Assembly: GCA_029891385.1 (NCBI GenBank)
Contig: CM057227.1
Span: 95,733,818 to 95,797,817, forward strand
Direction: 5' to 3'
From: Erythroxylum novogranatense
Taxonomy: Eukaryota; Streptophyta; Magnoliopsida; Malpighiales; Erythroxylaceae
Length of the DNA: 64,000 bases
Part shown: positions 11,908 to 25,200 of the stretch, in pieces
Numbering within the stretch: position 1 is the stretch's first letter
Layout of the letters: the number at the start of each line of letters is the position of its first letter
Made by a program: the position numbers and the translations under genes
Notes under the pieces: model-generated
Told to the model about the DNA's origin: nothing
What the model saw: the letters and a program-made list of their open reading frames with translations, nothing else
Databases searched by the model: none

Positions 11908-12716
11908 CAATCACGCTTAAATCGTCAAATCCTCAAAATTTCTCCAACTCTTTTCCCTTTCTCTACACCCACGGTTCGGTGAACCTCCCACATGCACCCA
12001 AAACTTCATCTTCCTTGGGGTTTCAAATAAATTTTCACTCACAAAGAAGGAACGAGCATGGATTTAGAAGGAGAATCGGAAATCATCCAAGGAGAAGGAG
12101 GAACGATTGTGCCCGACGAAGAGAGGCTTTTTTTTTTCTCCTCTTATAACCTTAAGCATTTTAAAGGTTAATCACTTAAACTTCTCATCTTTTTCCTCAC
12201 CAAACATTTAGATCTCATTTTCTTTTCAATTTATTTCCAGTCCAATTCGTTTCCAAATTTCAACGGCTGGACACATTAAACTCCTAAAATCATATTTACT
12301 AAATTTCCACAGCCATTTTACAATTATTCCAGTGTTTAAACAATTAATCAATCCAGTTACTTTGAGAATTTCGGTCGGACTTTTCTCCCGAATTTTTCAG
12401 AAAATTTCCGAAAAGTCAATATCACTAGGCAATTACTCTATACCATTCCTTTTCAAATTTTTAAACCCAATCATTCCACAATTCTCATTAAATCATGAAC
12501 AAATCTAATTATCTCTCCATTTCACAATTCCCATCAGTATCACAATCAAGTGCCGGGAAAATGTCATGAATGTATGTACCTATATGTGCATGTACCAATT
12601 GACTCTTGACCTCTAAAATTAGAGGCCAAATAAATGCTCAGTCGAGAATGTGTGGTGCAGTCCTAACGCGTCTCAATTTACCAATATAACCTTTCCATCG
12701 GTGACGCGATGTTACA

Positions 12717-12761
12717 ATTCTCCCCTCCTAACAAAAATTTCGTCCTCAAAATTTCATATAC
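12717..12761 (-). other. Gypsy C polypurine tract and 3' interior end
   Basis: The minus strand reads GAGGACGAAATTTTTG and then TTAGGAGGGGAGAAT up to the LTR start TGTAAC. The GAGGACGAAATTT motif beside the tract is typical of plant Gypsy chromoviruses. Bases 12757-12761 (tatac) are the left TSD of Gypsy D. Confidence 0.88.
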
Positions 12762-15700
12762 TGTTGGACCCCGATCTTTAATTGGAATTTAGAAATAGAA
12801 AAATGAAATTGAATGAGTGTTTTGTTTAAGCATTATGTTATAGATGAAATTATGCTTTAAGAAAATTTTGAGAAAAGAATTATGAGTTTTCAATGTATTT
12901 GATAATTGTGGAGATTTGTATGGGTTATGAAAGTTTAAGCAAATGAATTGATTGAAAAGTTAGTAGAAAATCAAGAAATAAAGAGAAAGTGAGAGAATTT
13001 GAAAAATTAAGAAAGTTGACTTTTGGAGATAGAAAGTTTGACTTGAGAGTTGACTTTTTGTTTGAGGCAAAATTTGAGAAAATTGTCTTCTGGAAACTTG
13101 TATTTTATGTCAAGAGCTTTCTGTAGCCATAAAGTTTTATATTTTTCGATATCGGAAGTGAGATTTATGATCAGTCAAAGTTCGCTTGGAGTTTGAATTG
13201 TTGAAGAAAAAGTTGACTTTTTGATTTAGGCAAAATTCGAGAAAATGATCAACATGAAAATTGTAGCCGCTGTCGAGAGCTTTTTTCGGACATAAAGTTT
13301 GCTATTTTTCGATGTCGGGATTGAGAGATATGATTTTCTGCAGATATGCTTTGTTTTGAAAATGCTATTAAGTATAGATTTGTGTGTTCTATGCTTCGAG
13401 GCCACTCGTCGTATGGATTTAGTCTGAATTGGAGTAAGTAGTCTTCATAAAAGTTTTAGATGATGTTTTTATCTTTCCATTGATATAAAGTTTGCAATTT
13501 TTTGATATCGGGGTTAGGAGTTATGAGCGATTAAAAAATTGGAAGTCGTTTAGGAAAAGTTGTTTTAGACAGAATCTTTGATTGAGATTTTAACCTCTTT
13601 CGAGGCCTACTTTGGTTTTGTGGTCTTCAAGGAAGTTGTAGAGCTTCCTTTTATCTTTCTATTGACACCAAATTTGTCAAATTCTGAGTTCGGGATCGAG
13701 AGATATGATTTTTGAAAAGTTCGGTTTTGAAGTTTCGATACTTTGTTTTTAATCCGATCGCTTTTGTAATCTTTGCTTATAATTCCTTCGTCCGACATCC
13801 GATTGATTTGATTCTCGAAGCGTTGGATTTCTAAGACAATTAATTTCATTTTCTTGAAGAATTATGATTTTTAAGAGATTAAATGGAAAGAGATTGATTT
13901 AACCAAAGTAGGAGATTTGGTTATAGGTTATAAGTTGGATAATTTTCTGAACATAGTCCAGTATTTTGCGATTTTCGGGAGCTGTATAACTCCGATTGAG
14001 TTGATTCTTGAGGGAAAATAAAATTAAGATATGGGGCTACAAATCATGTGAAGGGATCAAAATTTAATTTCATCCCTAAGATTGTTAATTTCTGGACTGA
14101 AGTTATGTTAATGTTCAGTCTCAGATTTTGTGAAGATCTGATAGTATTTTAGCTATAACTTCTTCGTTTCTGATCCGAATTAAGCTCGGTTGGTGGAGTT
14201 GGATTCGTATGATCTAAAGGAACAATTTTCAAGAAGAAAGTTTGTCCAAATTATTTCGTTTAGATGCTTGAAAACAGGATGCAAGCTATCAGATTTTGAA
14301 AATCCTCTGCAGGGGCAAACATGGAAATAGGCCAATAAGTGAGGGCAAAATGGTCATTTACCTTCCATTTTTAATGACATGGCAGAAACACACATAAGAG
14401 CTGTCGTTTTTACTACACCAAACCAGCAAAAAGACACGAAAATAACAAGAAGAAGGGAGAAGAAGAAATGAAGAAGAAGAGAATGAAGAATCGGCTATGG
14501 AAGGAAGGAGAAGAAAGGTAAGCAAAGTTTGGTTTTTTCCATGGCTTTTCAAGAGATTTTTGATGCTATCAAGAGGGAAACATGAGGAAGATGATGAAAG
14601 TTTCATCTTGGGCAAGAAGAAATACGAAAATGAAGAGAGAGAAGGTAAGAGAGAGGTTTTTGTGATTTTGAATTTTTGATGAGTTTGTTGGTTGATTTGG
14701 CTTGGAAGGGATATGAATTGAGTTTTCCTATGATTAATTGAAGTGTTTATGTTAAAATGATGATTAAGTTTGGATTAATGTAAGTTAGGGATTATGCCTA
14801 AGTTTTGAGTTTGGGGTTTTTAGGAATAGATGCTTTAGAAACCTTAGAAATGATATGGATTTGTTAATTTCATCATCAATTTTGAAGATTTCATGTTGAA
14901 ATTGATTCAATTTTGGGAAAATTGTGATTTAGGGGTTAGGCCAAAAATTGTAAATTGGGGGTTTAGGTAAAAGTTGAGAGTTGGGAATTTTTGAAATTGA
15001 TGATTTAGATATCTTGGAATTAGTATGAATTGATGAATTATGACATCAATTTTAAGGATTATGCTATTTATGATATTGAATTTGTATAAATTAGTTTAGG
15101 CCAATTTTAAGATTTGGGGATTTTTGGAATTTATGATTTAGATAGATTGATTTTATATGGAATTGGTGTTTTCTAAGTCTAATTTGAAGAATTAAGTGAA
15201 TTATGATATTTATTTTGGATAATTATGGCTTAGGGAATTTTAAGGTTGAGGAAAGAAGAAGGAATTTGGAGATTCGATGCTTTGGACAAAGTATTAGCGT
15301 CAATTCGAGGTGGGTGATGTATTTATATTTTGAATTATGAGTAAATTATGTGATTTTGAAAAATCAAGAAAAGAATAAGATTTCTGAAATTATGTTTTCA
15401 AAGGATTTGAAAATAATTATTCAAAGGTTTACGTTAAAATGTTTGAAAATGATTCGGAGAAATTGTAGAAAAATTGAGAATACGAGATTTATGAAAATTG
15501 TGTTTTCGCATTTTTGAAGAATGTGAATAATGCTGCTTTATGCATTTATATATGTTGATTTAGATTTAAAAAAAAATACTTACATTCATTTTTATGCATT
15601 TGATTGATATGAGAGTAAAGGATTAATTTAATATGATTGTTGCATAAATTGATGTGAATATATGCGTGCATGTGTCAAGCATTTTGACACGATTTGATAT

Positions 15701-17146
15701 GATGATATGAAGATTTAGAAAATCAAGATTTTTGAAAAGAGCCTTCGGGCAATTTGAATTCTCTTTCCGCTTATGTGTTATGTGGGTTTGGTCAGGTCCT
15801 TTTGTGAGTCAGTGCACTGTCTCTACTTGTTTATAGCCTTCTCCCGGCTGCCCGCAAGTGGCTTAGGAGTTCCGATTTCGGACTCCCCTCCGTTCACGGC
15901 TGCACAGAACCGCTATGCGGGAATGTGCAGTACGTTCTGATAGGACCAACCCAAACCGTTTGATGTGTTTTATGTATTGAGTTAAGAGTTTATGTGTTTT
16001 GTGATCTGATGTGATTGCATTCATGTTTATGAGAAATTTTGAGAAATGAGAAAAAGGGTTTTCAACCATGAAATTATAGAAATTTGATATGAAAAGTTTG
16101 GAAAATTGAAAGGTTTGAAGAAAATGCTTGAAAAGTTGAAAAGTTTGAAAAAGATAAGCCCTTTGGCTAAAAGTTATGAAAATGATTTCGCTTATTATTC
16201 ATTTTATAAATATGTTACCTACGAGCTTAAGCTCACCCCTTTCATCCCCGTCTCAGGGTTTCGAAAGGTGAGATCGGATGAAAGAGCATCAAGTTCGATT
16301 TTGCCGCATTTGTATTTTGTATAAATTGAGAATTGATATTGTTTTGGCTTGAATTGCCTTTTGTGTATATAAAGCGATTATTACGGGATGTATATGAATT
16401 GAGACTTGGATATTGATTTTATGATCATAATCGAGTATGATTATGCTTTATGTATGTAATTGGATATTGAATGTGGATTTTGCATATGGATTTGAGATAT
16501 TGAATGTAGTTGGGATTGATTGAGATTTTATATGATCGATTGAGGATTTTGAAGTGTTAGGTTTAGATGTGCGTTTCATTGGTGTTTGGATTAGGACGGG
16601 AGGTCCGATGTTGATTTGTGTTGTTGAGTTGAGATATTAGAAGTGTATTTTGCCTTTGCAGAAATTTTTGGAAATGTCAAAATACGGTAGTTATCTGCCG
16701 ATTTTCGGTAAAAATCGGGTTAAGATAAGAATAAGAATTAAGAAGTTAGTTTGGTAAAGATGAGATTTACGTGATTAAGACAAATTATATGAATTGAGTG
16801 TTATATGAGGATAAATTTCCAAAAAGGAAATTGTATGGATTGATTATGATTTGAATGTGATTGAGTAAAGAGAAAAGAAATGAAATATGGGAAAAACAAA
16901 AAAAATTATACTGGGTTTGGATATTCTAGGTTTCCAACGCGAATGTGTTTCTGTGTTTTTGATTGTTCTCGGATGTCAGCTCCGTTTATTAAGTATCGAT
17001 TCCGCTTCGCTTCGTTTTGCTTCAGTACTTTCATTTTTTGTTTCGCTTCAGCTATTGCTTTGTTTCCGCTTCGCTTTGCATTATGTCTTCCGCATTTCGT
17101 TTTCCGTTTTTCGGTTGGGATTCGGTTCACAGATCGGGTCCCAACA
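12762..17146 (+). repeat. Gypsy D LTR 1
   Basis: 4385 bp, bounded by TGTTGG/CCAACA. At 14380-14680 it contains a purine-rich GAAGAAG segment with a short frame starting ATGGAAGGAAGG, followed by a GGTAAGC donor-like site (intron side from 14518). At 16232-16256 lies CTCACCCC...GTCTCAG, a possible acceptor. The end (16990-17110) is rich in TTTCGCTTCGC-like pyrimidine repeats. Confidence 0.92.
14518..16256 (+). other. Possible intron in Gypsy D LTR 1
   Basis: A donor AAAG|GTAAGC and a terminal GTCTCAG|G lie in the same relative order as in the Gypsy C LTRs. In LTRs 2 and 3 the acceptor reads TCTCCG instead of TCTCAG, so the evidence is weaker here. Confidence 0.3.
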
Positions 17147-17880
17147 TAGATGGTATCAGAGCCCAGTATTATGATCGTACTTGGGCGTTTGTGTCTAGCT
17201 GATGTGTATAAGAAGAATGTTCAAGCATAAGATTGAATTTGGGAGATTGTGATAAAGATAAAGTGTATACCAAAGTGATTGATAGATGAAGATGATAAGA
17301 ATGTTAAGTGATTTTAGGAATTTGCGCATGAAATTGAGATTTGAAGTTTATGAGGAATTAGGATGATTTGATTTCGTATATTCATTTGTGAGTGAAGGAT
17401 GAGCATGGAGATGGATTTTTATGAAGTATGTGAAGACCTCATTAAGTGATTGATGAGGGTTAAGAACTTTGATGAATTTTAGATTTGTGATTATGAAATC
17501 GTGATTAAAATTTCATGATGAATCTTGATGACTTGCTTTTGGATATTTATGTGTGTGAGATGAAATGAGGAATGATTGAGAGATGAGATAAAGGATAAAA
17601 ATATATTTGTGAAAGATCAATAGGTTGATTTTGGATGATTATTGGCCCATATTGGGTTCCTTAAGAAATGAGACCATTGACTTGTGAAAATGTGTTAAGA
17701 AATATTTTATTTGAGGAAATAGTGTTTTGATATAAATGAGAAGTGAAAAATAGTGATTAATTTAAGAATATGTGTGATAAGAAATTGATAAGAAAGTAAT
17801 GTGACTATTATTAGGAGGATATGTTACTTGATGACTATGTATGAATTTCGAGGACGAAATTCTTTTAAGAGGAGGAGAAA
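17147..17880 (+). other. Gypsy D interior (non-coding)
   Basis: A 734-bp interior running from PBS to polypurine tract (AAGAGGAGGAGAAA, 17867-17880). The stretch before the tract has CGAGGACGAAATTC, as in plant Gypsy elements. The first 35 bp after the PBS resemble the start of the Gypsy C interior (AGCCCAG...ATC.TAC.TGGGC). No frame over 60 codons looks real. Confidence 0.85.
17151..17164 (+). other. Gypsy D primer binding site (tRNA-iMet)
   Basis: TGGTATCAGAGCCC lies four bases after the LTR end, on the plus strand. Confidence 0.93.
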
Positions 17881-20800
17881 TGTTGGACCCCTATCTTTAA
17901 TTGGAATTTAGAAATAGTAAATGAAATTAAATGAGTGTTTTGTTTAAGTATTATGTTATAGATGAAATTATGTTTTAAGGAAATTTTGATAAAAGAATTA
18001 TGAGTTTTCAATGTATTTGATAATTGTGGAGATTTGTATGGGTTATGAAAGTTTAAGCAAATGAATTGATTGAAAAGTTAGTAGAAAATCAAGAAATAAA
18101 GAGAAAGTGAGAGAATTTGAAAAATTAAGAAAGTTGACTTTTGGAGATAGAAAGTTTGACTTGAGAGTTGACTTTTTGTTTGAGGCAAAATTTGAGAAAA
18201 TTGTCTTCTGGAAACTTGTAGTTTATGTCAAGAGCTTTCTGTAGCCATAAAGTTTGATATTTTTCGATATCGGAAGTGAGAGTTATGATCAGTCAAAGTT
18301 CGCTTGGAGTTTGACTTGTTGAAGAAAAAGTTGATTTTTTGATTTAGGCAAAATTCGAGAAAATGATCAACATGAAAATTGTAGCCTCTGTCGAGAGCTT
18401 TTTGTGGACATAAAGTTTGCTATTTTTCGATGTCGGGATTGAGAGATATGATTTTCCGCAGATATGCTTTGTTTTGAAAATGCTATTAAGTATAGATTTG
18501 TGTGTTCTATGCTTCGAGGCCACTCGTTGTATGGATTTAGTCTGAATTGGAGTAAGTATTCTTCATAAAAGTTTTAGATGATGTTTTTATCTTTCCATTG
18601 ATATAAAGTTTGCAATTTTTCGATATCGGGGCTAGGAGTTATGAGCGATTAAAACATTGGAAGTCGTTTAGGAAAAGTTGTTTTGGACAGAATATTTGAT
18701 TGAGATTTTGACCTCTTTTGAGACCTAATTTGATTTTGAAGTCTTCAGGGAAGTTGTATAGCTTCCTTTGATCTTTCTATTGACACCAAATTTGTCAAAT
18801 TCTGAATTCGGGAACGAGAGATATGATTTTTGAAAAGTTCAGTTTTGAAGTTTCGATACTTTGTTTTTAATCCGATCCCTTTTGTAATATTTTGCTTATA
18901 ATTCCTTCGTCCGACATCCGATTGATTTGATTCTCGAAGCGTTGGATTCTTAAGAAAATTAATTTCATTTTCTTGAAGAATTATGATTTTTAGGAGATTA
19001 AATGAAAAGAAATTGATTGAACCAAAGTAGGAGATTTGGTTATAGGTTATAAGTTAGATAATTTTCTGAACATAGTCCAGTATTTTGCGATTTTCGGGAG
19101 TTGTATAACTCCGATTGAGTTGATTCTTGAGGGAAAATAAAATTAAGATATGGGGTTACAAATCATGTGAAGGGATCAAAATTTAATTTCATCCCTAAGA
19201 TTGTTAATTTCTGGACTGAAGTTATGTTAATGTTCAGTCTCGGATTTTGTAAAGGTCCGATAGTATTTTAGCTATAACTTCTTCGTTTCTGATCCGAATT
19301 GAGCGCGGTTGGTGGCGTTGGATTCGTATGATCTAAAGGAAAAATTTTCAAGAAGAAAGTTTGTCCAAATTATTTCGTTTAGATGCTTGAAAACAGGACG
19401 CAATCTATCAGATTTTGAAAATCCTGTGCAGGGGCAAACTTGGAAATAGGCCAATAAATGAGGGCAAAATGGTCATTTACCCTCCATTTTTAATGACATG
19501 GCAGAAACACACATAAGAGCTGTCGTTTTTACTACACCAAACCAGCAGAAAGACACGAAAATAACAAGAAGAAGGGAGAAGAAGAAATGAAGAAGAAGAG
19601 AATGAAGAATCGGCTATGGAAGGAAGGAGAAGAAAGGTAAGCAAAGTTTGGTTTTTTCCATGGCTTTTCAAGAGATTTTCGATGCTATCAAGAGGGAAAC
19701 ATGAGGAAGATGATGAAAGTTTCATCTTGGGCAAGAAGAAATACGAAAATGAAGAGAGGAGGAGGTAAGAGAGAGGTTTTTGTGATTTTGAATTTTTGAT
19801 TAGTTTGTTGGTTGATTTGGCTTGGAAGGGACATGAATTGAGTTTTCCTATGATTAATTGAAGTGTTTATGTTAAAATGATGATTAAGTTTGGATTAATG
19901 TAAGTTAGGGATTATGCCTAAGTTTTGAGTTTGGGGTTTTTAGGAATAGATGCTTTAGAAACCTTAGAAATGATATGGATTTGTTAATTTCATCATCAAT
20001 TTTGAAGATTTCATGTTGAAATTGATTCAATTTTGGGAAAATTGTGATTTAGGGGTTAGGCCAAAAATTGTAAATTGGGGGTTTAGGTAAAAGTTGAGAA
20101 TTGGGAATTTTTGAAATTGATGATTTAGATATCTTGGAATTAGTATGAATTGATGAATTATGACATCAATTTTAAGGATTATGCTATTTATGATATTGAA
20201 TTTGTGTAAATTGGTTTAAGCCAATTTTAAGATTTGGGGATTTTTGGAATTTATGATTTAGATTGATTGATTTTATATGGAATTGGTGTTTTCTAAGTCT
20301 AATTTGAAGAATTAAGTGAATTATGATATTTATTTTGGATAATTATGGCTTAGAGAATTTTAAGGTTGAGGAAAGAAGAAGGAATTTGGAGATTCGATGC
20401 TTTGGACAAAGTATTAGCGTCAATTCGAGGTGGGTGATGTATTTATATTTTGAATTATGAGTAAATTATGTGATTTTGAAAAATCAAGAAAAGAATAAGA
20501 TTTCTGAAATTATGTTTTCAAAGGATTTGAAAATAATTATTCAAAGGTTTACGTTAAAATGTTTGAAAATGATTCGGAGAAATTGTAGAAAAATTGAGAA
20601 TACGAGATTTATGAAAATTGTGTTTTCGCATTTTTGAAGAATGTGAATAATGCTGCTTTATGCATTTATATATGTTGATTTAGATTTTAAAAAAAATACT
20701 TACATTCATTTTTATGCATTTGATTGATATGAGTGCAATTGATTAATTTAATATGATTGTTGCATAAATTGATGTGAATATATGCGTGCATGTGTCAAGC

Positions 20801-22251
20801 ATTTTGACACGATTTGATATGATGATATGAAGATTTAGAAAATCAAGATTTTTGAAAAGAGCCTTCGGGCAATTTGAATTCTCTTTCCGCTTATGTTTTA
20901 TGTGGGTTTGGTCAGGTCCTTTTGTGAGTCATTACTGACCTTTGTCTCTACTTGTTTATAACCTTCTACCGGTTGCCCGCAAGTGGCTTAGGAGTTCCGA
21001 TTTCGGACTCCCCTCCGTTCACGGCTACACAGAACCGCTATGCAGGAATGTGCAGTACGTTCTGATAGGACCAACCCAAACCGTTTGATGTGTTTTATGT
21101 ATTGAGTTAAGAGTTTATGTGTTTTGTGATCTGATGTGATTGCATTCATGTTTATGAAAAATTTTGAGAAATGAGAAAAAGGGTTTTAAACCATGAAATT
21201 ATAGAAATTTGATATGAAAAGTTTGAAAATTTGAAAGGTTTGAAGAAAACGCTTGAAAAGTTGAAAAGTTTGAAAAAGATAAGCCCTTTGGCTAAAAGTT
21301 ATGAAAAATGATTTCTGCTTATTATTCATTTTATAAATATGTTACCACGAGCTTCAAGCTCACCCCTTTCATCCCGTCTCCGTGTTTACGGAAGGGAGAT
21401 CGGATGAAAGAGCGTCAAGTTCGATTTTGCCGCATTTGTATTTTTGTATAAATTGAGAATTGATATTGTTTTTGGCTTGAATTGCCTTTTGTGTATATAA
21501 AGCAGTTATTACGGGATGTATATGAATTCGAGACTTGGATATTGATTTTATGATCATAACTGAGTATGATTATGCTTTATGTATGTAATTGGATATTGAA
21601 TGTGGATTTTGCATATGGATTTGAGATATTGAATGTAGTTGGGATTGATTGAGATTTTATATGATCGATTGAGGATTTTTGAAGTGTTAGGTTTAGATGT
21701 GCGTTTCTGCTGGTGTTTCGGATTCCGGACGGGAGGTCCGATGTTGATTTGTGTTGTTTGGTTGAGATATTAGAAGTGTATTTTTGCCTTTGCAGGAATT
21801 TTTGGGCTGTCAAAATACAGTCGTTATGCTGCCCGATTTTCGGTAAAAATCGGGTTAAGATAAGAATAAGAATTAAGAAGTTAGTTTGGTAAAGATGAGA
21901 TTTGCGTGATTAAGACAAATTATATGAATTGAGTATTATACGATGATAAATTTCTAAAAAGGAAATTCTATGGATTGATTATGATTTGAATGTGATTGAG
22001 TAAAGAGAAAAGAAATGAAATATGGGAAAAACAAAAAAAAATTATACTGGTTTTGGATAGTCTAGGTTTCCAACGCGAATGTGTTTCTGATTGTTCTCGG
22101 ATGTCGGCTCCGTTTGTTAAGTATCAATTCCGCTTCGCTTCGTTTTGCTTCGGTACTTTCATTTTTCGTTTCGCTTCAGCTATTGCTTTGTTTCCGCTTC
22201 GCTTTGCATTATGTCTTCCGCATTTCGTTTTCCGTTTTCAGGTTGGGATCC
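17881..22251 (+). repeat. Gypsy D LTR 2 (3' end missing)
   Basis: Matches LTR 1 up to GGTTGGGATCC, then joins directly to base 50 or so of another LTR. The missing end would contain the CCAACA terminus. Confidence 0.88.
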
Positions 22252-25200
22252 GTTTTGTTTAAGCATTATGTTATAGATGAAATTATGCTTTAAGGAAATT
22301 TTGAGAAAAGAATTATGAGTTTTCAATGTATTTGATAATTGTGGAGATTTGTATGGGTTATGAAAGTTTAAGCAAATGAATTGATTGAAAAGTTAGTAGA
22401 AAATCAAGAAATAAAGAGAAAGTGAGAATTTGAAAAATTAAGAAAGTTGACTTTTAGAGATAGAAAGTTTGACTTGAGAGTTGACTTTTTGTTTGAGGCA
22501 AAATTTGAGAAAATTGTCTTCTGGAAACTTGTAGTTTATGTCAAGAGCTTTCTGTAGCCATAAAGTTTGATATTTTTCGATATCGGAAGTGAGAGTTATG
22601 ATCAGTCAAAGTTCGCTTGGAGTTTGACTTGTTGAAGAAAAAGTTGACTTTTTGATTTAGGCGAAATTCGAGAAAATGATCAACATGAAAATTGTAGCCT
22701 CTGTCGAGAGATTTTTGTGGACATAAAGTTTACTATTTTTCGATGTCAGGATTGAGAGATATGATTTTCTGCAGATATGCTTTGTTTTGAAAATGCTATT
22801 AAGTATAGATTTGTGTGTTCTATGCTTCGAGGCCACTCGTCGTATGGATTTAGTCTGAATTGGAGTAAGTAGTCTTCATAAAAGTTTTAGATGATGTTTT
22901 TATCTTTCCATTGATATAAAGTTTGCAATTTTTCGATATCGGGGCTAGGAGTTATGAGCGATTAAAAAATTGGAAGTCGTTTAGGAAAAGTTGTTTTGGA
23001 TGGAATCTTTGATTGAGATTTTGACCCCTTTCGAGACCTAATTTGATTTTGAGGTCTTCAGGGAAGTTGTAGAGCTTGCTTTGATCTTTCTATTGACACA
23101 AAAGTTGTCAAATTCCGAATTCGGGAACGAGAGATATGATTTTTGAAAAGTTCGGTTTTGAAGTTCCGATACTTTGTTTTTAATCCGATCTATTTTGTAA
23201 TCTTTTGCTTATAATTCCGTCGTCCGACATGCAATTGATTTGATTCTCGAACCGTTGGATTCCTAAGAAAATTTATTTTGATTTTCTTGAAGAATTATGA
23301 TTTTTAGGAGATTAAATGGAAAGAGATTGATTGAACCAAAGTAGGAGATTTGGTTATAGGTTATAAGTTGGATAATTTTCTGAACATAGTCCAGTATTTT
23401 GTGATTTTCGGGAGCTGTATAACTCCGATTGAGTTGATTCTTGAGGGAAAATAAAATTAAGATATGGGGCTACAAATCATGTGAAGGGATCAAAATTTAA
23501 TTTCATCCCTAAGATTGTTAATTTCTGGACTGAAGTTATGTTAATGTTCAGTCTCGGATTTTGTGAAGGTCCGATAGTATTTTGGCTATAACTTCTTCGT
23601 TTCTGATCGGAATTGAGCGTGGTTGGTGGCGTTGGATTCGTATGATCTAAGGGAACATTTTTCAAGAAGAAAGTATGTCCAAATTATTTCGTTTAGATGC
23701 TTGAAAACAGGACGCAATCTATCAGATTTTGAAAATCCTGTGCAGGGGCAAACTTGGAAATAGGCCAATAAGTGAGGGGAAAATAGTCATTTACCCTCCA
23801 TTTTTAATGACATGGCAGAAACACACATAAGAGCTGTCGTTTTTACTACACCAAACCAGCAGAAAGACACGAAAATAACAAGAAGAAGGGAGAAGAAGAA
23901 ATGAAGAAGAAGAGAATGAAGAATCGGCTATGGAAGGAAGGAGAAGAAAGGTAAGCAAAGTTTGGTTTTTTCCATGGCTTTTCAAGAGATTTTTGATGCT
24001 ATCAAGAGGGAAACATGAGGAAGATGATGAAAGTTTCATCTTGGGTAAGAAGAAATACGAAAATGAAGAGAGGAGGAGGTAAGAGAGAGGTTTTTGTGAT
24101 TTTGAATTTTTGATGAGTTTGTTGGTTGATTTGGCTTGGAAGGGATATGAATTGAGTTTTCCTATGATTAATTGAAGTGTTTATGTTAAAATGATGATTA
24201 AGTTTGGATTAATGTAAGTTAGGGATTATGCCTAAGTTTTGAGTTTGGGTTTTTTAGGAATAGATGCTTTAGAAACCTTAGAAATGATATGGATTTGTTA
24301 ATTTCATGATCAATTTTGAAGATTTCATGTTGAAATCGATTCAATTTTGGGAAAATTGTGATTTAGGGGTTAGGCCAAAAATTGTAAATTGGGGGTTTAG
24401 GTAAAAGTGGAGATTTTGGAATTTTTGGAATTGATGATTTAGATATCTTGGAATTAGTATGAATTGATGAATTATGACATCAATTTTAAGGATTATGCTA
24501 TTTATGATATTGAATTTGTATAAATTGGTTTAGGCCAATTTTAAGATTTGGGGATTTTTGAAATTTATGATTTAGATAGATTGATTTTATATGGAATTGG
24601 TGTTTTCTAAGTCTAATTTGAAGAATTAAGTGAATTATGATATTTATTTTGGATAATTATGGCTTAGGAATTTTAAGGTTGAGGAAAGAAGAAGGAATTT
24701 GGAGATTCGATGCTTTGGACAAAGTATTAGCGTCAATTCGAGGTGGGTGATGTATTTATATTTTGAATTATGAGTAAATTATGTGATTTTGAAAAATCAA
24801 GAAAAGAATAAGATTTCAAATTATGTTTTCAAAGGATTTGAAAATAATTATTCAAAGGTTTACGTTAAAATGTTTGAAAATGATTCGAGAAATTGTAGAA
24901 AAATTGAGAATCTGAGATTTATGAAAATTGTGTTTTCGCATTTTGAAGAATGTGAATAATCTTGCTTTATGCATTTATATATGTTGATTTAGATTTAAAA
25001 AAATACTTACATTCATTTTTATGCATTTGATTGATATGAGTGTAATTGATTAATTTAATATGATTGTTGCATAAATTGATGTGAATATGCGTGCATGTGT
25101 CAAGCATTTTGACAAGATTTGATATGATGATATGAAGATTTAGAAAATCAAGATTTTTGAAAAGAGCCTTCGGCAATTTGAATTCTCTTCCGCTTATGTT

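Larger units (their letters stand above)
10273..12716 (-). repeat. Gypsy C LTR (b), full length
   Basis: 2444 bp, TGTAGCACC to GTTACA. It lacks about 220 bp present in LTR (c) at 31290-31510. On the minus strand it shows a TATA-like TTATAAG (12143-12149), a splice-donor-like TTG|GTAAGTT (11908/11907), a GC-rich palindrome module (11555-11760) and an acceptor-like TTTTTCAG|G at 10585. Confidence 0.9.

Noticed and set aside
14358..14615. A minus-strand 85-codon Ser/Leu-rich frame found three times (also near 19477 and 23791)
   Set aside because: It is repeated only because the Gypsy D LTR is repeated, and it is the antisense of a GAAGAAG-rich segment.
17151..17164. A tRNA-like signal at the PBS sequences
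   Set aside because: Only the 12-14 bases complementary to the 3' end of tRNA-iMet are present; no cloverleaf surrounds any of them.
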